Assembly: GCA_002435875.1 (NCBI GenBank)
Contig: DIVN01000242.1
Span: 1-16,438, forward strand
From: Anaerolineales bacterium UBA6131
GTDB lineage: Bacteria; Chloroflexota; Anaerolineae; UBA2200
Reading direction: 5' to 3'
Length of the DNA stretch: 16,438 bases
Shown one piece after another: positions 1-7,892 of this stretch. The notes below the pieces were generated by a model, which saw only the letters and a program-made list of their open reading frames with translations, was not told where the DNA came from and did no database searches. Both the position numbers and the translations under genes were made by a program. Every line of letters starts with the position of its first letter. Position 1 is the first letter of the stretch.

Positions 1-169
1 TCCCAGAGACAACTGGGGACTCTGTCCAAGCCTCGCGCTGCTGCAGCGGCAGATAGATACCGAACACCGCGAGTATGGGCAAGAAGGACAGCAACCTTGC
101 CCGTGCACTGCCACGTGATCTCCAGAGTTCTTTGAGTTCTTTTCGCATGACGATCAGAATGTCCATCAT
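1..169 (-). CDS. ABC-2 type transporter permease, N-terminus only (partial)
   Basis: Reading the minus strand from an ATG at 169-167 gives an open frame of 56 codons that runs off the window. It begins MMDILIVMRKELKELWRS and continues into a hydrophobic stretch (ARLLSFLPILAVFGIYLPL). An amphipathic basic start of the form 'xxVxRKELxExxR' followed by the first TM helix is typical of ABC-2 family permeases. It starts 10 nt after the stop of the ATPase gene, so the two are almost certainly cotranscribed and form one transporter. A second ATG at 166 is an equally possible start. The substrate cannot be told: the rest of the gene lies outside the window. Confidence 0.7.
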   Translation of the reverse strand, partial: MMDILIVMRKELKELWRSRGSARARLLSFLPILAVFGIYLPLQQREAWTESPVVSG

Positions 170-179
170 GTCAGTTCCC

Positions 180-1118
180 CTATGTGTCTTCCTGCATCAG
201 GGCGACAAAGGCTTCTTCCAGACTGCTGGAGCCCTTGCGCACCTCCTCAACCTGAGCCCCGTTCTGCACCAAGAGACCAACCAGGGGTGCAGTCTCAGCG
301 CCCTCGTGCAATTGGACGCTCAGATGATCATTCTGTAGCTCGACTGCAGATACTTGGGCAAGAGAGCGTAAGGCGGCGATTGCCTCTGCGGCAAAGCCGC
401 GCCCATAGATCTCGACGGTGTACTTGCCCGTTGTTGTGCGCAACTGGGCTGGTGTACCGACTGTGATGAGTCTACCCTTGCGGATGACGCCAACCACGTC
501 GCAGATTTTCTCGGCCTCAGCCAGATTGTGAGTTGTCAGAAAGGCCGTCACACCCTCGCTACGCGCCATCCTCTGTATGTCTTCTCGCAATGCTACAGCA
601 GCAACTGGGTCCAGCCCAGACGATGGCTCATCTAGGAATACGAGCCTGGGATGGTGCAACAGGGTGCGAGCGAATGCGACCTTCTGACGCAGCCCCTTCG
701 ACAATTCACTGATGCCGGAATGACGTCGTTCCCACAGCTCAAGGTGTTCGAGCAATTCCCGAATGCGGGCGGCCCTTGAGGTTTTGTCCAGATGGTAGAT
801 TTGCCCAAAGTAGTCCAGATTGTCATAGACCGTGAGACGCTCGTATAGCCCATGCTGCTCGAGCAACACTCCTGTGTGTTCGCGTATCGCACCCGCCTGA
901 CGGGCTACGTCGTACCCAAGCACAGAGGCAGAACCACCATCCATCTCTAGAAGGCCCAACAGCAGCCGCAATGTAGTCGTCTTACCGGCGCCATTTGGAC
1001 CCAGAAAGCCGAAGATGTTCCCTACCGGAACCTGCAGGGATAGTGCATCTACAGCACGCAGGTCACCAAAGCGCCGTGTCATCTCGTGCGTCTCGATCGC
1101 ATAGGAAGTCATCTGCAT
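180..1118 (-). CDS. ABC transporter ATP-binding protein (ABC-2 / DrrA-NatA type)
   Basis: This is the nucleotide-binding subunit that powers an ABC-2 type exporter at the cytoplasmic membrane. Visible motifs are Walker A GPNGAGKTT (residues 40-48), Q-loop LLEQHG (about 85-90), signature LSKGLRQ (139-145), Walker B LVFLDEP (159-165) and an H-loop in TTHN. The LSxGxxQ signature and the extra ~90 residues after the H-loop match the DrrA/NatA/CcmA-like group, whose members export drugs, lipids, sodium or polysaccharide. Which of these applies cannot be decided here. ATG at 1118 is annotated, but Met3 at 1112 is better spaced from the GGGGG stretch at 1119-1124. Its partner permease follows 10 nt downstream, and its own promoter is predicted at 1174-1201. 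Confidence 0.93.
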   Translation of the reverse strand: MQMTSYAIETHEMTRRFGDLRAVDALSLQVPVGNIFGFLGPNGAGKTTTLRLLLGLLEMDGGSASVLGYDVARQAGAIREHTGVLLEQHGLYERLTVYDNLDYFGQIYHLDKTSRAARIRELLEHLELWERRHSGISELSKGLRQKVAFARTLLHHPRLVFLDEPSSGLDPVAAVALREDIQRMARSEGVTAFLTTHNLAEAEKICDVVGVIRKGRLITVGTPAQLRTTTGKYTVEIYGRGFAAEAIAALRSLAQVSAVELQNDHLSVQLHEGAETAPLVGLLVQNGAQVEEVRKGSSSLEEAFVALMQEDT

Positions 1119-1173
1119 CCCCCACTATTTCACACCTGATGGTGCGACAACGCCAACGGAGTAGTCGGGAGAC

Positions 1174-1201
1174 ATGATATGCGAATCGCGTCTGCAGGCA
1201 A
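1174..1201 (-). promoter_or_regulatory. Predicted sigma-70-type promoter for the ABC transporter operon
   Basis: On the minus strand TTGCCT (1201-1196) is followed after 16 nt by TATCAT (1179-1174). The -35 box matches 4 of 6 consensus bases and the -10 box 5 of 6. The predicted start, near 1167, leaves a leader of about 50 nt before the ATPase gene. This was assigned by eye from hexamer match and spacing only. Confidence 0.5.
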
Positions 1202-1241
1202 GAAACAGAACAGGCCTCAGGCGCGTGACGTGCGCGGGCGG

Positions 1242-1270
1242 TTGCCGATTCTGGCGAGCCAGCATAGAAT
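1242..1270 (+). promoter_or_regulatory. Predicted sigma-70-type promoter for the isoaspartyl methyltransferase gene
   Basis: TTGCCG (1242-1247), a 17-nt spacer, then TAGAAT (1265-1270): both hexamers are close to consensus and the spacing is optimal. Transcription would begin near 1277. That makes an ATG at 1286 an unlikely start and favours the GTG at 1319, which has a strong ribosome binding site. The promoter is divergent to, and about 40 bp from, the one predicted for the ABC operon. Confidence 0.55.
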
Positions 1271-1305
1271 CTCTACGAGAATGCCATGCGCCTTGCGGAC
1301 ATGGC

Positions 1306-1313
1306 GGGAGGAG
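1306..1313 (+). promoter_or_regulatory. Ribosome binding site deciding the GTG start of the methyltransferase
   Basis: GGGAGGAG lies here, with GGAGG at 1307-1311, 7 nt before GTG at 1319. The upstream in-frame ATG at 1286 has no comparable site and is only about 9 nt from the predicted transcription start. The GTG is therefore preferred. Confidence 0.65.
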
Positions 1314-1318
1314 ACATC

Positions 1319-2122
1319 GTGAAGACGCATCTCCTGCGCAGTCGGACCTGGGTTGCCGTATTGCTGTTCGCCTCGGGTGCGGCCTTTGTACGTTGTGCTC
1401 AGCTAGCTGACAAGCTGGCCCACTCCCCCCAACTTGCCTCACCGCGATCCACGCTTATTTCCCTAACCGGCACAGATCGGTACCAGACTGTGAGGAACTA
1501 TATGGTGCATCAGCACATTGAGCTAAGGGGCGTCCGCGATCCAGAGGTCCTGCGCGCTATGCGCAGTGTGCCACGACACGAGTTCGTTCCGCAAGATTAC
1601 CTTGAAAAGGCGTACGCTGACCAGCCCCTTCCCATTGGCTATGGCCAAACCATATCTCAGCCCTATATCGTCGCCGCTATGACCGAGCTCCTGCAACTGA
1701 AGCAAGGCGACCGTATCCTGGAAATCGGGACCGGTTCCGGATATCAGGCAGCCATCCTGGCGGAGCTCACAGACGAAGTGTACTCAGTGGAGATCATCGA
1801 AGAGCTGTATGAGCGTGCCACAGAGCTGTTGCTCAGGCTGGGCTACACTCAGATCAAAACCAAGCATGGCGACGGCTACTACGGGTGGGAGGAACATGCT
1901 CCTTACGACGCAATCGTTGTCACCGCTGCCCCAGATCACATACCTCAGCCCCTGATCAACCAGTTGAGCGACGGAGGGCGCATGGTCATTCCGGTTGGCC
2001 CACAGGGCACTTTCCAGACACTGTGGTTGATCGAAAAGGACGGTGAGAAGGTCACCTCCACGAGCATGATGGGCGTTGTCTTTGTCCCCCTCACGGGTTC
2101 TGGCTCTGCCGAGTCGTACTAA
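1319..2122 (+). CDS. pcm: Protein-L-isoaspartate O-methyltransferase with N-terminal membrane/signal segment
   Basis: The family methylates L-isoaspartyl residues in damaged proteins using S-adenosylmethionine, allowing reversion to aspartate. With the GTG start the protein is 267 residues. The N-terminus is basic then hydrophobic (about residues 10-24, WVAVLLFASGAAFV), like a signal anchor. The catalytic core starts near residue 60. Visible are the GQTISQP active-site loop (S113), SAM motif I EIGTGSGYQ (135-143), the acidic ribose-binding stretch VYSVEI, and the conserved RMVIPVG near the C-terminus. Standard Pcm is about 210 residues and cytosolic, so the N-terminal extension is unusual. 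It is probably monocistronic from the 1242-1270 promoter. Its last 32 bp overlap the convergent racemase gene. The family call is firm. Membrane attachment is an inference. Confidence 0.9.
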   Translation: MKTHLLRSRTWVAVLLFASGAAFVRCAQLADKLAHSPQLASPRSTLISLTGTDRYQTVRNYMVHQHIELRGVRDPEVLRAMRSVPRHEFVPQDYLEKAYADQPLPIGYGQTISQPYIVAAMTELLQLKQGDRILEIGTGSGYQAAILAELTDEVYSVEIIEELYERATELLLRLGYTQIKTKHGDGYYGWEEHAPYDAIVVTAAPDHIPQPLINQLSDGGRMVIPVGPQGTFQTLWLIEKDGEKVTSTSMMGVVFVPLTGSGSAESY

Positions 2123-3176
2123 GGTAGACTTTCTCCACGTAGGGAGATATCATGGCCCTGAGAAGCGCGCTATAGCCTACACCAAACCGCACTTGGTCGC
2201 CCACCTGCAGGTCACAGCCTGTAGCATCCAGAACGAGGTGATCGCTTGTCGCGCCAAGTACCCGCACTGCAATCTGGGGCTGCAGAGCGTCAGGTTCGAT
2301 GTCCTGACGTCCGATCGCAACCAGGGCTCGCTTCATGTGGCCCGTGTCACGAAAGGCCGGGTAGTGCCCCAACGCATTCTGAACTCGCTGGCCCCATGGC
2401 ATCGATGGCTTGGTCTTGACTTCTATCACCTCTGCCAGCAACGTGAACGCATCAGTCCACAGTCCAGGAATCCTTGAGCGAGCTGTGGTCTCCCGGCCAA
2501 GTAGGATAGCCTCCCCAACTCTCAAGTGGTTGACCCGGCCCAGGCTTGCAGACGACTGCAGCCATTCAAAGTTGGCAGAGTTCCCCCCCGATACCATCTG
2601 AAGCGATAGGCCGAACTTCGCCTCGATTCTTTCTGTCAACGACGACAGCGCCTCCATCTTCTTTTTGGTGGGCTTGATCCCGCCGAAACATGCCAGATTT
2701 GTTCCGATGCCTGCCAGTCGTAAGCTATCGAAAGCAAGCACGCGCTCAACGGCGGCGTCCAAGTCGTCGGGTAACAAGCCCTCACGCAGGTCGCCGAGCT
2801 CGACCATCAGGATAATGGAATGTACTTGGTGCAGCCGCTGCGCAGCGTCCGCAAGGAGCCCAGTCAGCGCCATTTCGGTGTCTAGACTGACATCTATGAG
2901 TCTGACTACTTCCTGTGCTTCAGATGGCTGAGGCGAGCGAACCAGCATGAACTTTGCATCAACACCAGCCTGCTGCATCCGATGGATATTGGCGACATGG
3001 GAATCGCCAATGGAGTCAATCCCACTCTTCACAAGAACGTGCGCGATCTCCGGCGATCCACATACGCCCTTGGTGACTGCGGTGAGTGCGATACCCTTGG
3101 ACGAGCATATCGCCATGAGTGCCCGTGCATTATGGGCGATCTTGTCAAGGTCGATTTCCAGCCTGGGGACTAGCAA
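2091..3176 (-). CDS. Alanine/ornithine racemase family PLP-dependent enzyme
   Basis: This is a fold-type III, alanine-racemase-like PLP enzyme that would interconvert L- and D-amino acids in the cytoplasm. The PLP lysine is K36 in AVTKGVCG. MVELGDLREG (124-133), the phosphate-binding SGGNSAN (196-202) and HLRVGEAILLG (217-227) are characteristic of the ornithine-racemase (Orr)/PLPDE_III_AR_like branch rather than Alr. The C-terminal SPYVEKVYL also fits that branch. At 361 residues it is full length. The start is TTG at 3176, overlapping the stop of the ATP-grasp gene by 7 nt, with GGAGG 4 nt upstream. It is the last gene of the eight-gene minus operon, directly after a Ddl-like ligase. The overlap suggests translational coupling and a shared pathway. 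Ornithine or alanine are the likeliest substrates, but the sequence does not settle which. Confidence 0.82.
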   Translation of the reverse strand: MLVPRLEIDLDKIAHNARALMAICSSKGIALTAVTKGVCGSPEIAHVLVKSGIDSIGDSHVANIHRMQQAGVDAKFMLVRSPQPSEAQEVVRLIDVSLDTEMALTGLLADAAQRLHQVHSIILMVELGDLREGLLPDDLDAAVERVLAFDSLRLAGIGTNLACFGGIKPTKKKMEALSSLTERIEAKFGLSLQMVSGGNSANFEWLQSSASLGRVNHLRVGEAILLGRETTARSRIPGLWTDAFTLLAEVIEVKTKPSMPWGQRVQNALGHYPAFRDTGHMKRALVAIGRQDIEPDALQPQIAVRVLGATSDHLVLDATGCDLQVGDQVRFGVGYSALLRAMISPYVEKVYLSTTRQSQNP

Positions 3177-4177
3177 CCATCCTCCCGCTGGCCGGCATCC
3201 AGGCGGGCGATAGCTGCCCGCACGATCTCATCGAGCAGTTCCTTGCCGCCCTTGCCTTCGGCGCGTGCCATGAACCCCATGTAGCTGTGAGGCTTCTCAG
3301 CAGGCGTGCATGTCAATCCCGCGAACGTGTTCCCTTCCAAAAGGAAGGCCCCCTGGTCGGTTAGCTTGGTGTCGATTCGGCCAAAGTCACAGAAGCCGAG
3401 GGTGTGGTATGCCCTGAGAGCGAGGCCTGTGATTTCTTCTCTCTCTGCATCAGTCAAGCGAGCCGGGCAGAAGAAGAGGTCATCGTCGGCTTCTTTCTTG
3501 TCAAAGCTCAAGGCCAGGTCCCCTGTGCGGTAGACAATCTCAAGTAAGGGTAGGACGCGTGCATTTCGCCCGTTGCCGACGATCCCAATGGTGATCTCCC
3601 TTCCCTGCAGATACCTCTCAATCAGCACAGGCTGCCCAATGCTATTGTACCTTCTGCTAACGCCGGCTACGAGCTCATCATAGTTGTGGACTACCGAGGT
3701 CGCATCGATGCCAGCGCTCCCTCGACCGGCCACAGGCTTGATGAAAAGGGGGTAGGAGAATGGCGCTTGGTCGCGAAAATCAGCGCAGTCTTCTTCGCCA
3801 CACGCAACGCGAAATGGCGAGGTAGGCAACCCCGCCTCTTGCCAAAGCCTCTTGGCCAAAGACTTGTCTGTAGCCAGAGCAATGGTAGGTGTAGACGAGC
3901 CAACGTAGGGCAATCGGAGTTCTTCGAGTATCGCCGCTTCAGCCATGCTGGACACGTTGAAGAACAGGCCGACAGTGGATGCCTGCAGGTCACGCAAGAA
4001 GTCAGGACCCCAGTAGATGGTCGTGACGGCGTATCCAGCCTCCGTCAGCGCTTCGCGATGATGAGCCACCTCGTCCGAGGTAGTGTCAACTACCTTTCTC
4101 GGGCCCGCAAACATTTCCTGCAGCGCAAAGTTGCCGCGTTTCTTATGCAGCAAGCCGATTCTCACCTGCTTTGTCAT
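3170..4177 (-). CDS. ATP-grasp ligase, D-alanine-D-alanine ligase-like
   Basis: This ATP-grasp enzyme of 335 residues would join a carboxylate to an amine through an acyl-phosphate. ATP-grasp features seen are TDKSLAKR (103-110), the lysine and glycine-rich loop FIKPVAGRGSAGI (145-157, K147), VLIERYLQGRE (184-194), and the metal-binding set R267-x-D269 plus E281-x-N283 in LLEGNTFAGLT. The last is a variant of the Ddl ExNTxPGMT motif. The N-terminal HGxxGEDG segment of true Ddl is replaced by FNVSSMAEAA (73-82), so the amino-acid specificity probably differs. The start is certain: AAAAGGAGGG lies 5 nt before the ATG. It follows the MFS gene by 29 nt and overlaps the racemase gene by 7 nt. It could be an auxiliary Ddl or a dipeptide synthetase (BacD-like role). 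The sequence alone cannot separate these. Confidence 0.78.
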   Translation of the reverse strand: MTKQVRIGLLHKKRGNFALQEMFAGPRKVVDTTSDEVAHHREALTEAGYAVTTIYWGPDFLRDLQASTVGLFFNVSSMAEAAILEELRLPYVGSSTPTIALATDKSLAKRLWQEAGLPTSPFRVACGEEDCADFRDQAPFSYPLFIKPVAGRGSAGIDATSVVHNYDELVAGVSRRYNSIGQPVLIERYLQGREITIGIVGNGRNARVLPLLEIVYRTGDLALSFDKKEADDDLFFCPARLTDAEREEITGLALRAYHTLGFCDFGRIDTKLTDQGAFLLEGNTFAGLTCTPAEKPHSYMGFMARAEGKGGKELLDEIVRAAIARLDAGQREDGC

Positions 4178-4206
4178 GATTACCCTCCTTTTGAAGGTAG
4201 CCGTGC

Positions 4207-5412
4207 CTAATCCTGGTCGCTGATAGCTGTGCCTTGGGGCTCTGGCACCAGGTACCAGAAGACGAGCGTTACTGCGAAAGCGCCCACCAGATTAGCCAGG
4301 ATGGGCCCTTTGAAACCTACCCAAGTGTATAGCAGCCCGCCGATGTACGAAGCAGGGAAGCTCAGCAGACCTCGAAACGCGCCCAGCCGGCCCATCTCCT
4401 CGGCTCGCTGGGCTTCTGGTACGCTATTGGTGATCCAACGCATATAAGCTGGACCCCACGTGGCTACCGAGAGCCCCATGATGGCATACAGGACCAGGAA
4501 TGCTGGGTAGGACTTGGCAAAGAGCCAGCCCACAAGCACAACCACCGCGATCCCCTCGGATAAGGCCAGGAATCGTACAGAGCCTCTTCGATCCACCTGT
4601 CGTCCCACAGAGACCTGGGACACAGCCCACACGGCTGATTGCGCACTGGACATCAACCCGAGCTGAAGGGGGGTGAAGCCAAACTCCTCGTGGAGAAGGC
4701 CGAAGAGAATGGCCGAGCCCAGTCCAAAGGCAAACAGGTCGATGGTGGAGGCAATGTAAAAGCTGCGCAGGTAGGGTGGCGGATCGAATACGTGCTTTAG
4801 CGTATTCACAAGGGAGGCGGTCCTGGAATCACATATCTGCTGAGGCCGATGCGTCTCGTGCAAGAAGATACTGACGAACAGCAGGGCGCCGAGCTCTAGT
4901 ACTCCCCCCAACAGCAGCGGTGCCAAGTAGCCTTGGCGCTTAGCCAACCACCCGCCAAGTGTCGGTGCCAAGATACCAGATATAGCGAAAGCGACGCTAG
5001 TCAGGCTGAAGGCCCGACCGATCGCAGCGGGTGTTGCAGACTCGGCAATGATACAGTCCAGGGCTGGCCGAGCGATAGCCGCCAATCCTAGCAAAATGAC
5101 GCCTGGCAGCAACAACCACCACTGCCACGCAAGTCCGGCCCACACATAAAATGTCAGTGCAAGCAGGGCAAAGACGCTCGCCAGTATGACGAATGCTTTG
5201 CGCCCGTGCCTGTCGGATAGCCATCCACCAACTGGCAGCATGGCTGTGGACACGAGGCCGCCGAATCCCCCAATGCTTTCCAAAAGCCCTAAGAAGGGCA
5301 TGGAGGCGCCCAGCTGCAGCACGAATGGCTGCCAGATGGCCCTAACCATGTTCGTCTGCAGACCATAGAGGAAACTGCGCGCAACCAACACACGCAGGTT
5401 GCGGGACTGCAT
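4207..5412 (-). CDS. Major facilitator superfamily transporter
   Basis: This is a 401-residue integral membrane protein with about 12 hydrophobic helices in two halves. The MFS inter-helix 2-3 loop motif GGWLSDRHGRKAF is clear, and QVDRRGSVRF is its counterpart in the second half. A frame open to 5505 would overlap the upstream gene. The ATG at 5412, giving MQSRNLRVLVARSF just before TM1, is the natural start, although no strong Shine-Dalgarno sits close to it. A GGGGAAGG stretch lies about 20 nt upstream, and a CTG at 5424 would be better placed. It sits 16 nt after the spermidine-synthase-like gene and 29 nt before the ATP-grasp gene. The fold is typical of efflux or small-molecule antiporters. 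The adjacent ligase and racemase suggest the cargo may be their product, which is an inference. Confidence 0.85.
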   Translation of the reverse strand: MQSRNLRVLVARSFLYGLQTNMVRAIWQPFVLQLGASMPFLGLLESIGGFGGLVSTAMLPVGGWLSDRHGRKAFVILASVFALLALTFYVWAGLAWQWWLLLPGVILLGLAAIARPALDCIIAESATPAAIGRAFSLTSVAFAISGILAPTLGGWLAKRQGYLAPLLLGGVLELGALLFVSIFLHETHRPQQICDSRTASLVNTLKHVFDPPPYLRSFYIASTIDLFAFGLGSAILFGLLHEEFGFTPLQLGLMSSAQSAVWAVSQVSVGRQVDRRGSVRFLALSEGIAVVVLVGWLFAKSYPAFLVLYAIMGLSVATWGPAYMRWITNSVPEAQRAEEMGRLGAFRGLLSFPASYIGGLLYTWVGFKGPILANLVGAFAVTLVFWYLVPEPQGTAISDQD

Positions 5413-5428
5413 CTTGATACGCAGTGTA

Positions 5429-7879
5429 TTACCTTCCCCTGTCAATAGCGTGGCCTCCTGTGGAGAGAGCATTCCGAATTGACAACCAGGCCACAGCGTA
5501 AGCAATGGCCCCAGCGATTAGCATACGTGAAAAGCCCAGGCTAATCGCACCCATTGTGGCCAGGATGGAGCCCGTGACCGATGCGCAGCCATTGACTGCC
5601 CAGGCCCATGGAATCTGCTCTGCCTCACCATGCTCCAGTAGGCTTATGCCTAAGGGCATGGGCAGACCCAACATGAATCCCAAAGGGGCCAGACCAACGA
5701 TGGACAGCGCGAGGCGCACGAGCAGCGACTCTTGCAGGAAGAGTGAGAACAGCCGCGAAAGCCCGAAAGGATAGAGCAACACCATCCCCGCCAGACACAG
5801 CAACGCCGGGCGACAACTCACCCGCCGGGAGCAGAGGCTCCCAAGGCCCGAGAACAGGAGCAGCGCGAACAGAACCAATGAGAAGGAATACGAGGGTTGG
5901 CCCAAGAACAGGATAAACTGCTGCATTAGCGGCATTTCTACGAACAGGAATCCCCAACCAATGGAGATAAAGTAGAACGGAACCCAAGTCCGTACGGCCG
6001 GGCTGGCACCAGCAGAAGCGGCTGGTGCACGATAGGCAAGCGGCAGAATGATCAGCGCGACAGACAGAATCGTAGTCACCACCAACAATAATGGCAGGAT
6101 CAAGAAACCGCTTCCACCAAACGGAAGCCAACCTTTGCCCAAGTTGCGCACAATCGTTGGTACTTGGGTCCACTTGAAATAGTGAAAAAAGAACGGCCGG
6201 TCGTCAGTAGATGGAGAGATGTCGTACGGATAGCGCTGCACGAGGGCTGCCAATCCATCCTTTCGCAGCAATTCCTGAAAGACATCAAAGAGACCCATGT
6301 TAGGTAGGATGTTGTATCGATTCGACTCAGAGGCGGGGATGCCGCGGTAGAACACCGTATCATACCCTCGGGAGTCACAGAGAGTCTTGAGCTGCTCAAT
6401 CTCCCTCGCAGTGAATGGCGTGGGCTTGCCAACCAGGGTTATCGTGGACCAACTGCGGAACACGAACACGTGCTCAGATGGCTCGACAGCCCCCCGGGCG
6501 CGCAAGGCCGCGACCAACAGCGCGCCCGCTCGTACTTCCTCACTGGGCTCAGCCTGCATCCAGCGAGTGATTACCAACAGCCCGTCCGGACGCAGATGCG
6601 ACAAGTACTGGTGAACTGCCTCCACCGTATACGCGTATGCTTCTGATAGGGCGTAGGCACCCGAGGTCACCGGCTGAAAGGCTGTAGTCGGCGACAAGAG
6701 CAACACGTCGAACTTTTCTGTTGAACGTCGCAAAAAGCTTCGTACTTCCTCTAGCACGACTTGGACTCGCTCATCCTGATAGAACGATGGTGGACACAGA
6801 TCGGCCTGACTACTTACCGCCTGCGCGACCAGCGGGTTGCTTTCAACCACCTGGATGATGCTGGCGCCATTGTACAGGGCTGCAAGCACATCCAGGCCGC
6901 CACGTGGCTCGACGGCCAGCACGCTGGCTCCTGGCCGCAACTGCAGCGGGACGGCAATGGGCAGTGCTGCCAGGAACAACTCGTCCGCCGGCTCACGCAG
7001 GCAGCTTATTGCGCTGGGTCCCTCTCCGTCGACAAACAGAGCCAATTGCTGGGGAAGCCCTCCAGTATAGGACAGACTCAGTCCTGGCGCCGAGTGTATG
7101 CCTTCGCTCTCAACCACGTCTACTAAGGCACTGGCACTCCAGCGACTGAATATCGCGCGCGCGCCGGGAAAGCGCAATACGCTGGCTTCGGCCTTGTAGG
7201 GCGATATCCGTAGGGCAAGCCCTGTTGGTTCAAGCCCCAGCAGGACAAGCAACAGGCAGATCGATACAATGTACAGCAAGCGGTGGGAGGTCCATCCCTC
7301 GCGACGATGCTCATGTGCTGCGATCTCGAGCATGAATCCTGCCAACATGGCCAGCAGACTTGCGCCGAGAATGGCCCCCGTACCCCCAAAACAGGCGACC
7401 AGTGCCAGGGTGGCCAGGCTGCCCACAGCAGCTCCCCCCATATTCGCAGCGTACATTGAATTGACACGCTCTGGCCAGGTGGCAAGGCATAGCGCGGTGC
7501 AAAAGCCGGCAAAGAGAAATGGAGCAAGAAGGGATCCGTAGTACAGCCCTAGGTAGAGCAGCTGTCTGCGCTCCAGGGCAAGGCGGTAAGAATCAAACGG
7601 CAGGCGGTTGAAAATCAGATAGGAAAGCACAATGCTGGTGGAGAACCACCAGGCAGCGCTTGCCATTATGTCTCGCTTGGCCTTGTGATCTCGCTCTTGC
7701 CAACGCCGCAGATACAGAGAGAGCCAGGATCCACTTGCACCCAGACCGAGCAAAGCAACGCTGACGCTGATGAAGGCAAAGTGGTGCCACTGCGTGACAG
7801 CAAACAGCCGCACCAGAATGAGCTCAAAGGACATCATCGCGGCCGAAAGGAGAAAAAGCGCGACGTATACGGTGATCAT
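5429..7879 (-). CDS. Polytopic membrane protein with central spermidine-synthase-like Rossmann domain
   Basis: The protein has 816 residues in three parts. The N-terminal block (about 1-225) is several TM helices, beginning ALFLLSAAMMSFELILVRLF. The soluble middle (about 300-560) resembles SpeE-type methyltransferase-fold domains. The C-terminal block (about 580-805) holds more TM helices. STDDRPFFFHYF and EQIPWAWAVNG are signatures of the membrane-embedded spermidine-synthase-like family. The SpeE GGGDGG loop is replaced by VEPRGGLDVLAAL (323-335). The acidic VVESNP is kept. The position of the catalytic Asp in FDVIxxD reads FDVLLLSPTTAF (390-401). Classical aminopropyl transfer is therefore doubtful. 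ATG at 7879 is preferred over GTG at 7894 because GAGGG (7892-7888) lies 8 nt upstream. It is in the minus operon between nadE and the MFS gene. The physiological role of the family is not established. Confidence 0.75.
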   Translation of the reverse strand: MITVYVALFLLSAAMMSFELILVRLFAVTQWHHFAFISVSVALLGLGASGSWLSLYLRRWQERDHKAKRDIMASAAWWFSTSIVLSYLIFNRLPFDSYRLALERRQLLYLGLYYGSLLAPFLFAGFCTALCLATWPERVNSMYAANMGGAAVGSLATLALVACFGGTGAILGASLLAMLAGFMLEIAAHEHRREGWTSHRLLYIVSICLLLVLLGLEPTGLALRISPYKAEASVLRFPGARAIFSRWSASALVDVVESEGIHSAPGLSLSYTGGLPQQLALFVDGEGPSAISCLREPADELFLAALPIAVPLQLRPGASVLAVEPRGGLDVLAALYNGASIIQVVESNPLVAQAVSSQADLCPPSFYQDERVQVVLEEVRSFLRRSTEKFDVLLLSPTTAFQPVTSGAYALSEAYAYTVEAVHQYLSHLRPDGLLVITRWMQAEPSEEVRAGALLVAALRARGAVEPSEHVFVFRSWSTITLVGKPTPFTAREIEQLKTLCDSRGYDTVFYRGIPASESNRYNILPNMGLFDVFQELLRKDGLAALVQRYPYDISPSTDDRPFFFHYFKWTQVPTIVRNLGKGWLPFGGSGFLILPLLLVVTTILSVALIILPLAYRAPAASAGASPAVRTWVPFYFISIGWGFLFVEMPLMQQFILFLGQPSYSFSLVLFALLLFSGLGSLCSRRVSCRPALLCLAGMVLLYPFGLSRLFSLFLQESLLVRLALSIVGLAPLGFMLGLPMPLGISLLEHGEAEQIPWAWAVNGCASVTGSILATMGAISLGFSRMLIAGAIAYAVAWLSIRNALSTGGHAIDRGR

Positions 7880-7892
7880 CGGCGCGGCCCTC

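Noticed and set aside
1319..1405. Lipoprotein signal on the isoaspartyl methyltransferase (Cys after the hydrophobic segment)
   Set aside because: The residues before the Cys are FVR rather than a lipobox such as L-A/S-G/A, so lipidation is not supported.
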